Shown here: in pieces, positions 1 to 7,400 of the stretch | Layout of the letters: every line of letters starts with the position of its first letter | Position numbering within the stretch: position 1 is the first letter of the stretch | Source of the DNA: Crenothrix polyspora | GTDB lineage: Bacteria > Pseudomonadota > Gammaproteobacteria > Methylococcales > Methylomonadaceae | NCBI GenBank assembly: GCA_945903675.1 | Contig: CAMDOP010000155.1 | Span: forward strand, 1-7,620 | Length of the DNA stretch: 7,620 bases | Reading direction: 5' to 3' | Translations under genes and position numbers: made by a program | Notes under the pieces: generated by a model | Told to the model about the DNA's origin: nothing | Seen by the model: the letters and a program-made list of their open reading frames with translations, nothing else | The model's database searches: none

Positions 1-1096
1 CGCTTAAAACAGGCATAAGTAAAATTGCGAGTAAAAAAGGCGTGTATTGTAAAGTGTGGCGAACACTGATGAGTTCGCCCCATTGATAGCGAGTACGTGC
101 TGCTATAACAATAGCGGAACCAATAACAATATAGGTTGCAGAAAAAACAATAGTTTTTTTAACGGTGACGTCTAAGTTAAGCCAAGCGTACTTGCTGATT
201 AGCCAGCATAAACAAGCAACGACTAAGATAAGTCCTAGTAGACCGGGAACTGACCAAGCAATATGATTTGCGCATTCACTACAAGCCGTTACATCTTTGA
301 TCAGTGCTTGGATGTAAGTCCTTAAGTTTTCAATTAAACCGATACTGCTAGGTGGCATGTTATAAGGGTTTGGCGTGCCAAATAAAGATATGTTCCTTAT
401 AAGAATAGGGAAAACTATAATACCTATCCCCAAAAATTGACTTGCTGCGTTCTTGTAAAGAGTACGTACATTTTTATGCTTATCTATAAACCATAAATAA
501 GCATAATAAAGCGCAATGGTAAGCAACAAAGCCAAATGCACATTTCTTACAGCATAAGCTATGCCTGCAAGTATGCCGCCAATAAAAAAGCCAACATTAG
601 ACTTTGAGTTTAGGGTTAAACTAATGGCGCTGACTGCTAGTGCTAGGGAAAATACATCCGTTAAACCTTGTGGGGAGTTTAGTAATATGCCGGATGATGT
701 AAGACTTAAACCGGCAAGCACTAAGGCATAGCCAGAGCCCAACGCGTTACGAAAACAAGCATATAGTAGCCACGGCAATAACATAGCCGATAAATATCCT
801 ATCCCTATGGCGACATCTTTTGCATCAAAACCTAATGTAGATAGTGCTGCTAAAATAATCGCATAACCTATTGGAAAAACGCTATTTTCAACTTGATCTA
901 TGTTGCTTGGAGCCAGTCCATAAGGTGTATTTAGTAGTGTGCCAGAATGTACTAAGTTTCTAGCCTGCTCAATATAACTGGCACTATCAGGCGAATATGG
1001 GAAATTTGGCGATCTGTAGTATAGGTGCATTGCCATTAACAACGACATGACTATTAAAATGATCAAAGGAAGTCCTATTAGAAACTTACGTTTCAT
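1..1096 (-). CDS. GT-C-type membrane glycosyltransferase (ArnT/PMT-like, family 39 style), 3' end outside window
   Basis: Translating the minus strand from the ATG at 1096 gives 365 uninterrupted codons to the window edge, so the C-terminus is missing. The protein is strongly hydrophobic, with about 9-10 membrane segments in the visible part. Residues 1-25 are the first helix, followed by an outside loop with PDSASY (Asp37), which matches the acidic motif in the first loop of GT-C enzymes. VFPIGY (about 73-78), a TD pair near 146-147, AVRN (182-185) and RNISLFGTPNPY (234-245) resemble landmarks of family 39/ArnT-like proteins. A loop near 271-274 carries CSEC. Such enzymes move a sugar from a polyprenyl-phosphate donor to an acceptor on the outer face of the inner membrane; the acceptor cannot be read here. 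A good GAGGAA Shine-Dalgarno (1100-1105) supports the start. It lies 32 bases after a flippase-like gene, suggesting cotranscription. The subfamily and the sugar are uncertain. Confidence 0.8.
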   Translation of the reverse strand, partial: MKRKFLIGLPLIILIVMSLLMAMHLYYRSPNFPYSPDSASYIEQARNLVHSGTLLNTPYGLAPSNIDQVENSVFPIGYAIILAALSTLGFDAKDVAIGIGYLSAMLLPWLLYACFRNALGSGYALVLAGLSLTSSGILLNSPQGLTDVFSLALAVSAISLTLNSKSNVGFFIGGILAGIAYAVRNVHLALLLTIALYYAYLWFIDKHKNVRTLYKNAASQFLGIGIIVFPILIRNISLFGTPNPYNMPPSSIGLIENLRTYIQALIKDVTACSECANHIAWSVPGLLGLILVVACLCWLISKYAWLNLDVTVKKTIVFSATYIVIGSAIVIAARTRYQWGELISVRHTLQYTPFLLAILLMPVLS

Positions 1097-1128
1097 ATCT
1101 TCCTCGTTACTAAGATCTATTTTCTTTT

Positions 1129-1494
1129 TTAGGAATTCGCTACTAACCATACACCCTCACAAATTAATAGAACTCCAAGCACACGATAGGTAGTAATGCT
1201 TTCGCCTAAAGCCATGCCCACTAGCACAGTCAAGCCAAAACCTAAACCAACCAAGGGATAGGCTTTACTAACATCCCAAGTTGATAGCACTTTGAGCCAC
1301 ACCACGGCGCCTAGTCCGTAAAGCGTAAAGCCACTAAATATAAATTTATTTGTTAGTACTATCCAAGGCAGACGTAATGTTAGAGGTTGGGCGAATGCTT
1401 GTTTTATGTCTAAACTCGACATGCCAGCTTTCAGTAAAAACTGAGCGGCTACTGAAAGAATAATACTTATAATGGCAATTAAGACAATGTTCAT
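1129..1494 (-). CDS. Small four-helix EamA/SMR-superfamily protein, probable lipid-linked sugar flippase (ArnE/ArnF-like)
   Basis: This 121-residue protein has four predicted membrane helices at about 2-22, 49-68, 77-96 and 103-120, the usual size and layout of SMR/ArnE-type members of the drug/metabolite transporter superfamily. The third helix region has DVSKAYPLVGLGFGL and ends in GE (97-98), followed by a helix containing LGVLLICEGVWLVA; this Ala-Tyr-Pro, Gly-rich and Gly-Glu pattern is typical of the superfamily. The first helix lacks the membrane-embedded Glu that multidrug exporters such as EmrE need, which favours an ArnE/ArnF-like role in flipping a polyprenyl-phosphate sugar. It sits between a polyprenyl-phosphate glycosyl donor synthase and a GT-C transferase, exactly where a flippase would be needed. 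The start has only a weak GGA about seven bases upstream. The family call is firm; the substrate is inferred from context. ArnE and ArnF act as a pair in lipid A modification, and no second small partner is visible here. Confidence 0.8.
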   Translation of the reverse strand: MNIVLIAIISIILSVAAQFLLKAGMSSLDIKQAFAQPLTLRLPWIVLTNKFIFSGFTLYGLGAVVWLKVLSTWDVSKAYPLVGLGFGLTVLVGMALGESITTYRVLGVLLICEGVWLVANS

Positions 1495-1585
1495 GATTTA
1501 TTCCAAGAATAAGAAAGGTGCTTATGGTTTTGTTTTTTACAACACGGCTTCTGATATAGAAAGTGTCCTTATGATGAAATAGCTG

Positions 1586-3016
1586 TCATGACCAACCAAC
1601 TGTACCTATGGCCAAAACCACCGCAAAAGCTAAACCTGCCAACAAACTGGCTTTATCTTTAACGGCAAAAACTAACGGGTCATCATGCATTTCACCACGA
1701 TGCGCTTTCATCCACATCCAACTGATCCAAAATAACATAATAGGTACTGCAGCCCAGATGAGTTCTGGCATTTTATAGAGCTTAGTAACGGCATCGCTAT
1801 TGAGATAAAAAGCCAATACTAAGATGGCAGCATAACCAGATGTCATACCCATAGTCTGTAACAAAGGGGCGTCTAAAGTATAATAACCACGGCCTAGCGT
1901 TTTTTGTTTGCCGCTTAATAACTGCACTTCTAGTTCTGCATAGCGTTTTACAAACGCTAGCGATAAAAACAAGAACACTGAAAAAGCCAGTAACCAAAAA
2001 GATAAGCTCATGCTAATAGCGGCCGCACCGGCCACGATACGTAATGTGTAAAGCATGGCCAGGGTTAAGCAATCTACCAACATTAGACGCTTTAAACCCC
2101 AAGAGTATGCGCACGTTAATAGAAAATAAAACACCAACCAAGACACAAAATGACCACCAACTTGTTGAGCTAAGGCGAAACTAGCCACTAGTAATAAAGG
2201 TGCCAAGGTAACGCCAACTGACACAGGCACTAAACCTGCGGCAAAGGGCCGCAGACGTTTGCGTGGATGTTGACGATCACTTTCCAAATCCAATAAATCA
2301 TTAACAATATAAACCGATGAGGCACAGAGACTAAATGAGAAAAAAGCTAGGGTAAGTGCTAGCCATGCCTCTGTGTTAGTCAGTTGATGAGCCGCTAATA
2401 AAGGCACAAACAATAATGCATTTTTCAGCCATTGATGTAGACGTAAGACTTTGCGCCAAGCAGAGAAGCCAACAGTTGACTTAGGGAATACCCGTTCCAC
2501 TAAACAAGATTCATTTGCTTGTTCAGTCACTTTTTCTGTGGCATTGACGACGATTGCCTGACGTGCGCATTGCCATACTGGAATGTCGGTTTGTGAGTTG
2601 CCGGCATAATCAAAGCCAGAAATGCCGTAACGTTGCTCCAAAGCTTCGGCTTTATGTTTTCCAGCCAAGTTTATTAGGCCATCACTGGCCATTACGGCAT
2701 CAAAAATGCCCAGATATTCCGCTATCGCTAAGGCGATGATCTGATCCGTAGCCGTGCATAAAATTAACTGTCGACCCTGATTTTGTTGTTGTTTTAACCA
2801 GATCAATAAGTCCTGATGATAAGGCAATGAACTAGGGTCAAAATCGGTAAGTCTGGTCAAGTTTCTTTTGAGCACAGCCTTGCCTAGCCATAACCAATAC
2901 GGAATCAATAATATCGCCAAGGGCTGATCTCGCAGGGCTCTTAAGGCTGATTCATGCAACATATCGGTGCGAATCAATGTGCCATCTAAATCAACAATAA
3001 GAGGAGGTGAGCTCAT
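1586..3016 (-). CDS. HAD phosphatase-UbiA prenyltransferase fusion, probable polyprenyl-phosphate phosphoribosyltransferase
   Basis: This is a 476-residue two-domain protein. The N-terminal part (about 1-175) is a HAD hydrolase: DLDGT at 9-13 (Asp9 nucleophile, Asp11), a CTAT strand end at 87-90, Lys120/Lys122, and GNSQTD at 139-144 where GDSxxD is usual. The rest (about 185-476) is a UbiA-type membrane domain. It starts with HQWLKN (194-199), has N-D-x2-D-x3-D-x2-HP (Asn239, Asp240, Asp243, Asp247) with Lys253 and Arg256-Pro257, then YSWGLK with Asp315, Arg326 and Gly330, and a late DPLVFAVKD (446-454). This pattern fits the branch containing mycobacterial decaprenyl-phosphate phosphoribosyltransferase rather than quinone or haem prenyltransferases. 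Expected reaction: PRPP plus polyprenyl phosphate gives polyprenyl-phospho-5-phosphoribose at the inner membrane. The fused HAD domain could remove the 5-phosphate (inference). The start has GAGA six bases upstream. Flippase and transferase genes follow on the same strand. Confidence 0.85.
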   Translation of the reverse strand: MSSPPLIVDLDGTLIRTDMLHESALRALRDQPLAILLIPYWLWLGKAVLKRNLTRLTDFDPSSLPYHQDLLIWLKQQQNQGRQLILCTATDQIIALAIAEYLGIFDAVMASDGLINLAGKHKAEALEQRYGISGFDYAGNSQTDIPVWQCARQAIVVNATEKVTEQANESCLVERVFPKSTVGFSAWRKVLRLHQWLKNALLFVPLLAAHQLTNTEAWLALTLAFFSFSLCASSVYIVNDLLDLESDRQHPRKRLRPFAAGLVPVSVGVTLAPLLLVASFALAQQVGGHFVSWLVFYFLLTCAYSWGLKRLMLVDCLTLAMLYTLRIVAGAAAISMSLSFWLLAFSVFLFLSLAFVKRYAELEVQLLSGKQKTLGRGYYTLDAPLLQTMGMTSGYAAILVLAFYLNSDAVTKLYKMPELIWAAVPIMLFWISWMWMKAHRGEMHDDPLVFAVKDKASLLAGLAFAVVLAIGTVGWS

Positions 3017-3059
3017 AAGGTTCTCTGGGCTAAGGTATAGGTTTAATTCAAGCTAATGT

Positions 3060-3674
3060 TTAAACCACTATTTTAGAAACAGGCTCACTATAGTCAGTGA
3101 GACCGTCTGGCGTAATGGCCGCTATGCGAAAATAATATAGACACATCACATCAAGACCACTCAATTCAAATTCAGCACGCGTGCTGACTCCACATAATAT
3201 CCAGCCGTCTTCTGTTAGAGGTATCGCTCCTTTAGCCATTTGATAAAGATAAGCGCCGGCTCTAGGAATTGCTTTGCCTTTGAAGATGACGGAGCCTGAA
3301 TGAGTGCCATCAACCATGATTAAAATAGCTTTGGACTTATAAGTCGGCTGCTTGGATTCATGAAAGCCGCTGCTTAATATGGTTGTTTCATCACCGGCCG
3401 CGATTCTGTTTACATAGGCGGCTAAGTTGCGAAACAAAGTATCGGTTAATTTTTCTTGGTCGTGCATTTCTGAAATACGGGTGCGTCCACCATCACGGGC
3501 TGCAATGATGGCTCTTTCCAAGGCATCAACAGCTGCACTGGCATCACTTAATGATATGTCAGGTACTGGAAAGTGTGGATTGCCTTTAAATTTAGCAATG
3601 ACGTTACGATAGAAAATTACTTTTTCTATCAGTGGGTATTGAATAAAATCTAATTTTGTTTGGATAATTTTCAT
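3060..3674 (-). CDS. Fibronectin type III-like domain protein of unknown function, 204 aa
   Basis: The reading frame stays open back to an ATG at 3791, but I chose the ATG at 3674. It has AGAG about nine bases upstream, whereas the 3791 ATG has no ribosome site, sits in the repeat array, and would add an unconvincing 39-residue leader. The resulting 204-residue protein starts MKIIQTKLDF and has no signal peptide or membrane segment. Residues about 10-100 look helical, with ALERAIIAARDGG at 51-63 and RNLAAYVNRIAAGDE at 82-96. Residues about 113-204 look like a fibronectin type III beta sandwich: ELSGL (170-174), YYFRIAAITPDG (180-191), then YSEPVSKIVV to the end. From memory this matches a family of about 200-residue FN3-containing bacterial proteins of unknown role; I cannot search to confirm it. 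It lies 43 bases upstream of the HAD-UbiA gene on the same strand, so cotranscription is possible, but a functional link is not shown. Confidence 0.75.
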   Translation of the reverse strand: MKIIQTKLDFIQYPLIEKVIFYRNVIAKFKGNPHFPVPDISLSDASAAVDALERAIIAARDGGRTRISEMHDQEKLTDTLFRNLAAYVNRIAAGDETTILSSGFHESKQPTYKSKAILIMVDGTHSGSVIFKGKAIPRAGAYLYQMAKGAIPLTEDGWILCGVSTRAEFELSGLDVMCLYYFRIAAITPDGLTDYSEPVSKIVV

Positions 3675-3790
3675 GATATTAATCTCTGAGCTTAGCTTAA
3701 GTTGAATAGGTCGGTTCTTGGTATTGTTCGGTAAAGTTAGGTTCTGAAGGTCGTGCTGTATTTCCTTTGAAGCTGCATAAATATTGATCA

Positions 3791-4084
3791 TGACGTGTTG
3801 TAGCTACAATCAGACCTGCTAAATGTTTAGCAGGTCTTGCTATAACTACTATAGAGTCTGTTTTAGCTATTACACGTCGTGCTATAGCAAACATCGGGCC
3901 TGTTATATTTTTAGTGCGTCATACTATAGCTACTATCGGGCCTGCTATAGGTTTAGTACGTTGTGTTATAGCTACTATCGGGTTTGCTGTAGGTTTAGCT
4001 CGTCGTGGTATAGCTACCATCGGGACTGCTATAGATTTAGTACGTCGTACGATAGATACTATAAGCCCTAAGAGCTGCTTAGTA
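3791..4084. repeat. Seven contiguous 42-bp tandem repeats, each made of two related 21-bp halves
   Basis: Units begin at 3791, 3833, 3875, 3917, 3959, 4001 and 4043, exactly 42 bases apart with no indels. The central units are most alike: against a by-eye consensus, the units at 3917 and 4001 differ at about 2 and 4 positions, those at 3875 and 3959 at about 7, and the outer ones are more degenerate. Each unit carries a CTATAG or near variant at positions 8-13 and 29-34, a 21-base spacing equal to half the unit. The two halves match at about 12 of 21 positions, so the array is really about 14 half-units. Exact CTATAG cores are at 3882, 3924, 3945 and 4029. There are no unique spacers, so it is not a CRISPR array. 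Possible roles are an iteron-like protein-binding array, a neutral minisatellite, or the remains of a repeat-protein gene. Confidence 0.9.
3812..3837. repeat. Perfect inverted repeat, 12-bp arms with 2-base centre
   Basis: The arm AGACCTGCTAAA (3812-3823) is the exact reverse complement of 3826-3837, separated by TG. It falls across the junction of the first and second repeat units and is absent from the more regular units, where the equivalent positions are not complementary. As RNA it would fold into a stable hairpin on either strand. No T-run follows on either side, so an intrinsic terminator is unlikely. An operator for a dimeric regulator or an RNA structure in the leader of the FN3-like gene are both possible. 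Confidence 0.7.
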
Positions 4085-4121
4085 TGTGGTTGCCATCATT
4101 TAATACCTTGTACAAAACAAT

Positions 4122-4150
4122 TTTAAAAAAGACTCATAGCATCTAGTCAA
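4122..4150 (-). promoter_or_regulatory. Weak promoter candidate reading left through the repeats
   Basis: On the minus strand, TTGACT (4145-4150) matches five of six bases of a sigma-70 -35 box. It is followed after 17 bases by TTTAAA (4122-4127), which matches only three of six of a -10 box. If used, the transcript would cross the whole repeat array before reaching the FN3-like gene, giving a leader of about 440 bases. In an AT-rich stretch this could easily be chance. Confidence 0.2.
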
Positions 4151-4169
4151 TAAGCTAATGTTTTTTTAA

Positions 4170-4212
4170 AGTATTACATAATAATATTTTTAAAAATATA
4201 CGTAGTAATACT
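4170..4212. repeat. AT-rich nested inverted repeat
   Basis: The outer arms AGTATTAC (4170-4177) and GTAATACT (4205-4212) are exact reverse complements. They enclose a 16-bp perfect palindrome at 4184-4199 centred on a T5A5 run. Both symmetries share nearly the same centre, within about half a base. The stem is almost pure AT, so it is a poor intrinsic terminator, but it could be a regulator site, an easily melted element, or a chance result of base composition. It lies between the repeat array and the recC promoter candidate. Confidence 0.55.
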
Positions 4213-4263
4213 GACTTAAGGGATTTAGGTTGTTTGTGTGATAAATTACGAGTTAAGTACATT

Positions 4264-4269
4264 TATAAT
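4264..4269 (+). promoter_or_regulatory. Candidate -10 box for recC
   Basis: This is a perfect TATAAT. The base content at the expected -35 distance (around 4240-4247) is AT-rich with no good TTGACA match, and there is no extended TG motif. If used, transcription would begin near 4276 and leave a leader of about 130 bases before the recC ATG. It is the best plus-strand candidate I see in the region. Confidence 0.3.
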
Positions 4270-4404
4270 CCATGTCTACCAACTTAAGACGTGACAGATA
4301 CTAGGCTTAACCTTTAACCCTGAGCCTTTCGTCTGCGCGCCAACTGTCCAGCTTTAAGTTGCTAGCTTAATCCATCATCATTCACCACTAATTTAAACTT
4401 ACTC

Positions 4405-7400
4405 ATGTTTATCCTTCATAGCTCTAATAAAACCGAAAATTTAGTCGAGCATTTGACCTCTGTCATTAAAAATATGCCCTTATGCTCTCCTTTTGCCAAA
4501 GAAGTATTTCTGATACAAAGTCAGGGTATGGAACGTTGGTTGTCGCAGCAGTTGGCAGGGCAACTTAAGGTTTGGGCTAATTATGAGTTCTTATTTCCGG
4601 GTAAGTTTTTTAGTTCCTTGGCGCAACGTGTTGATAGCCGCTTAAATGATGCTGCCTTTGAACGTAATTTGATGTTATGGCGTATTGAAGCCTTATTGCG
4701 GCACATGGATAGTGCTGATTTTTTGCCGATAAAAAACTATTTAGCGAGCGATAATCAAGACTTAAAACGTTACCAACTAGCTAAACAGTTAGCGCAAATT
4801 TTTGATCAATATCAAATGATGCGACCCGATATGCTCAGTCTTTGGCAAAAAGGGGAATTGCTTTATGACAATGCCACTGAACGTTGGCAGCGGATTTTAT
4901 GGTTAGCCATCTGCGAGCAAACTGGCTATATACATCGAGGCGCTTTATGGCTGGAGGCCATTGCTAAATTTAATAATACCCAGCCTGGTGCTTTAAGTGC
5001 GGCCTTACCGGAGCGCATCTCGGTGTTCGGCATTAATACTATGCCGCCGATATTTTTAAGCTATTTAGAAGGCTTAGCTAAACATTGTGATGTACATTTA
5101 TTTTTACTGAATCCTTCGCAAAGTTATTGGGATGATTTGGTTAGTAAGCGACTACGCTTGCAAGATGAAATCTTTGACGGCCACCCTTTATTGTCTGCTT
5201 TAGGTCAGCAGGGGCGAGAGTTTCAGGCTATGCTGCATGAACAAGTCAATCCTGATTTTGAACCAGAGAGTTTCGAATTGAGTGATGGGCTCCAGCAAGC
5301 CACGGTGCTGCAACAACTACAAAACGATATTCTAGCTAATCAATTGGAGCAACAGAGCAATATTAGGCCATTAGTCGCCGATCATTCTATTAGTATTCAT
5401 GCCTGTCATTCACGTTTGCGTGAAGTTGAAGTATTAAAAAATCAATTATTAGCGGCTTTAGAACAAGATGCGAGTTTGGAATTGCGCGATATCGTAGTGA
5501 TGGCTGCTGATATTGAAGTCTATGAACCCTTTATTTCAGCGGTCTTTAGCGATATACAACACGCCATTGCTGACCGTAGCTTACGTTTAAGTAATAACAC
5601 TTTAGATGCTTTTATTCGCTTCTTGGCTTTGAGTCAAAGCCGCTTAGGCTGGCAAAGTGTGTTGGATTTGTTAGAGCAACCTGTCATTTATAGCAACTTT
5701 GCCTTATCTGAAGCCGATTTAGAGTTAATTAAATATTGGTTAGCAGCGACTCATGTACGCTGGGGCCAATCGGCTCAACATAAAAAAGAACTAGGCTTGC
5801 CAGAGCTTAATGAAAACACCTGGCAAGCGGCATTGGATAGATTATTAATGGGTTACGCAGTAGGCTCAGAAGATGATTTCGTCTGTGATATTTTACCGTT
5901 TCCTGATATTGAAGGTTCTTCAGCGCAAGCCTTAGGCGGTTTGTGTAGCTTTATGAACTTATTGTTTAAAGCGAAAAATGAGCTAAAACGGCCAAAGACG
6001 TTAACGAATTGGACTACTCAGCTATGTTATTTTGCCGAACAATTACTAGGACAATCTAGCTCTATTGAACAGCAACAACTACATGAGCTATTAACAGCCT
6101 TATCGGTTGATTTAGAGGATGTTCATAACGACACTCTAGCGTTGCCGATTATAACTAGCTGGCTAGAAGATCGGGTCTGTGAAAGTAAATCGACTCAAGG
6201 TTTTTTACGAGGACAATTAACCTTTTGTTCTATGTTGCCGATGCGCTCCATTCCATTTAAAGTCATCGCCTTGCTGGGTATGAATGAAGGTGAGTTTCCA
6301 AAAATAGATCAAAGCCCGACCTTCGACTTATTGTCACAACACTTTCGTAAAGGTGATCGCTCGCGTCGTACCGATGATCGCTATCAGTTTTTAGAGATTT
6401 TATTATCCACACGACAACAATTGGTCATGACCTACATTGGTCAATCTATCGCTAATAATGAGCTTATCTTTCCTTCTGTAGTGATTAGCGAGTTGCTTGA
6501 AGTATTACAAGATAGCTATCAACTGCAAGACCTGACCATACGTGAACCTTTGCAATCCTTCAGTCATCGCTATTTTAATGACAGTCCTGGTTTAGTAAGT
6601 TTTTCTAGCGCAGATTGTGAAACCGCTAAGGCCTTGCAAACGCCAGAGATAAAATCAGCAGATTGGTGGCAAGGTGAACTCACGACTGAGGAAAGCAGAG
6701 TTATCGATATTGCTGATTTATTAGCTTTTTATCAACATCCACAACGCTATTTTATGCGTCAGCAATTAACGCTACGCTTTCAGGGGATTAGTGCGCAAAT
6801 CGAAGAATGTGAACCCTTCGTCATTGATAAAATGGACGGCTACAGTATTTATCATGATTGGATAGAGCAACGGCTGTTAGGAGAAAATCTCTCGGTAAAA
6901 AAACTACAGGCGCAAGGGCGCTGGTTATCAGGAGTCTTAGGTGAGCTAGAGTTTGCAAAGCAACAAACGACCATTGAAGACTTCGTGACGCGCATCCAAG
7001 AAATAAACTTAGGTGCGCCTATAGAAGAAGTCGGGATCGATATCCATATAAATCAGCATCGTCTGATTGGTAAGTTGGGCTGTCGTTATGAACAAGGGAG
7101 CCTGATTTATCGCTATGCAGATCTTAAAGGCAAAGACTTTATCAATGCGCTGTTGCAACATTGCGTCTTAAATCAGCTAGCCCCACAAAGCACTTACTTA
7201 TTAAGTACGGATGAAGATATCGTGTTCTTGCCCGAACAGGGTTCAGCCGATTTATTAGCTGCCTTAGTTGATATTTATTGTACTGGCCAGCAAGCGCCCA
7301 ATGCTTTTTTCGTAGAAGCAGCGTTAGCCTATGTTAAACAGGCGCTGGTATTAAAAACCAGCTCTAGGGCGAGCAAGCCGGCTATAACGGCCGCCCAAGA

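Larger units (their letters stand above)
3675..4404. other. 730-base divergent intergenic region between the minus-strand genes and recC
   Basis: No convincing gene is present between the divergent starts at 3674 and 4405. The stretch contains a transition segment (3675-3790) with the ribosome site for the FN3-like gene and a possible degenerate extra repeat copy at 3749-3790. The 42-bp tandem repeats follow (3791-4084), then a low-GC stretch with an AT-rich nested inverted repeat (4170-4212) and a TATAAT box (4264-4269), and finally about 130 bases of leader before recC. I found no tRNA, rRNA or recognisable insertion sequence. Several frames are open through the repeats, but this follows from a period divisible by three and none has a good ribosome site. 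Confidence 0.7.

Noticed and set aside
1129..1494. EmrE-like multidrug exporter
   Set aside because: The essential acidic residue in the first helix is absent and the context is lipid-linked sugar metabolism.
1797..1997. Short minus-strand frame inside the HAD-UbiA gene
   Set aside because: It lies wholly within a well-supported gene in another frame, with no family resemblance.
2554..2739. Plus-strand 61-codon frame opposite the HAD domain
   Set aside because: It is antisense to a conserved catalytic domain, with no ribosome site or recognisable features.
1586..3016. UbiA proper (4-hydroxybenzoate polyprenyltransferase of ubiquinone synthesis)
   Set aside because: The N-terminal HAD fusion, the HQWLKN start of the membrane domain and the neighbouring flippase and GT-C genes fit the phosphoribosyltransferase branch better.
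3427..3612. Plus-strand 61-codon frame opposite the FN3-like gene
   Set aside because: It is antisense to a better supported coding sequence and has no independent support.
3697..3894. Minus-strand open frame of 65 codons running from the repeats toward the FN3-like gene
   Set aside because: It has no ribosome site, starts within a repeat unit and overlaps the upstream part of the FN3-like gene; its openness comes from the repeat composition.
3823..4071. Plus-strand Tyr/Cys/Ser-rich 82-codon frame in the repeats
   Set aside because: It has no ribosome site, its composition is odd, and it is one of several frames open only because the period is a multiple of three.
3791..4084. CRISPR array
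   Set aside because: The units are directly contiguous with gradual divergence; there are no constant repeats separated by unique spacers, and no cas genes are present.
3791..4212. Insertion sequence or MITE
   Set aside because: No transposase, matching terminal inverted repeats or flanking target duplication could be identified around the repeats and palindromes.
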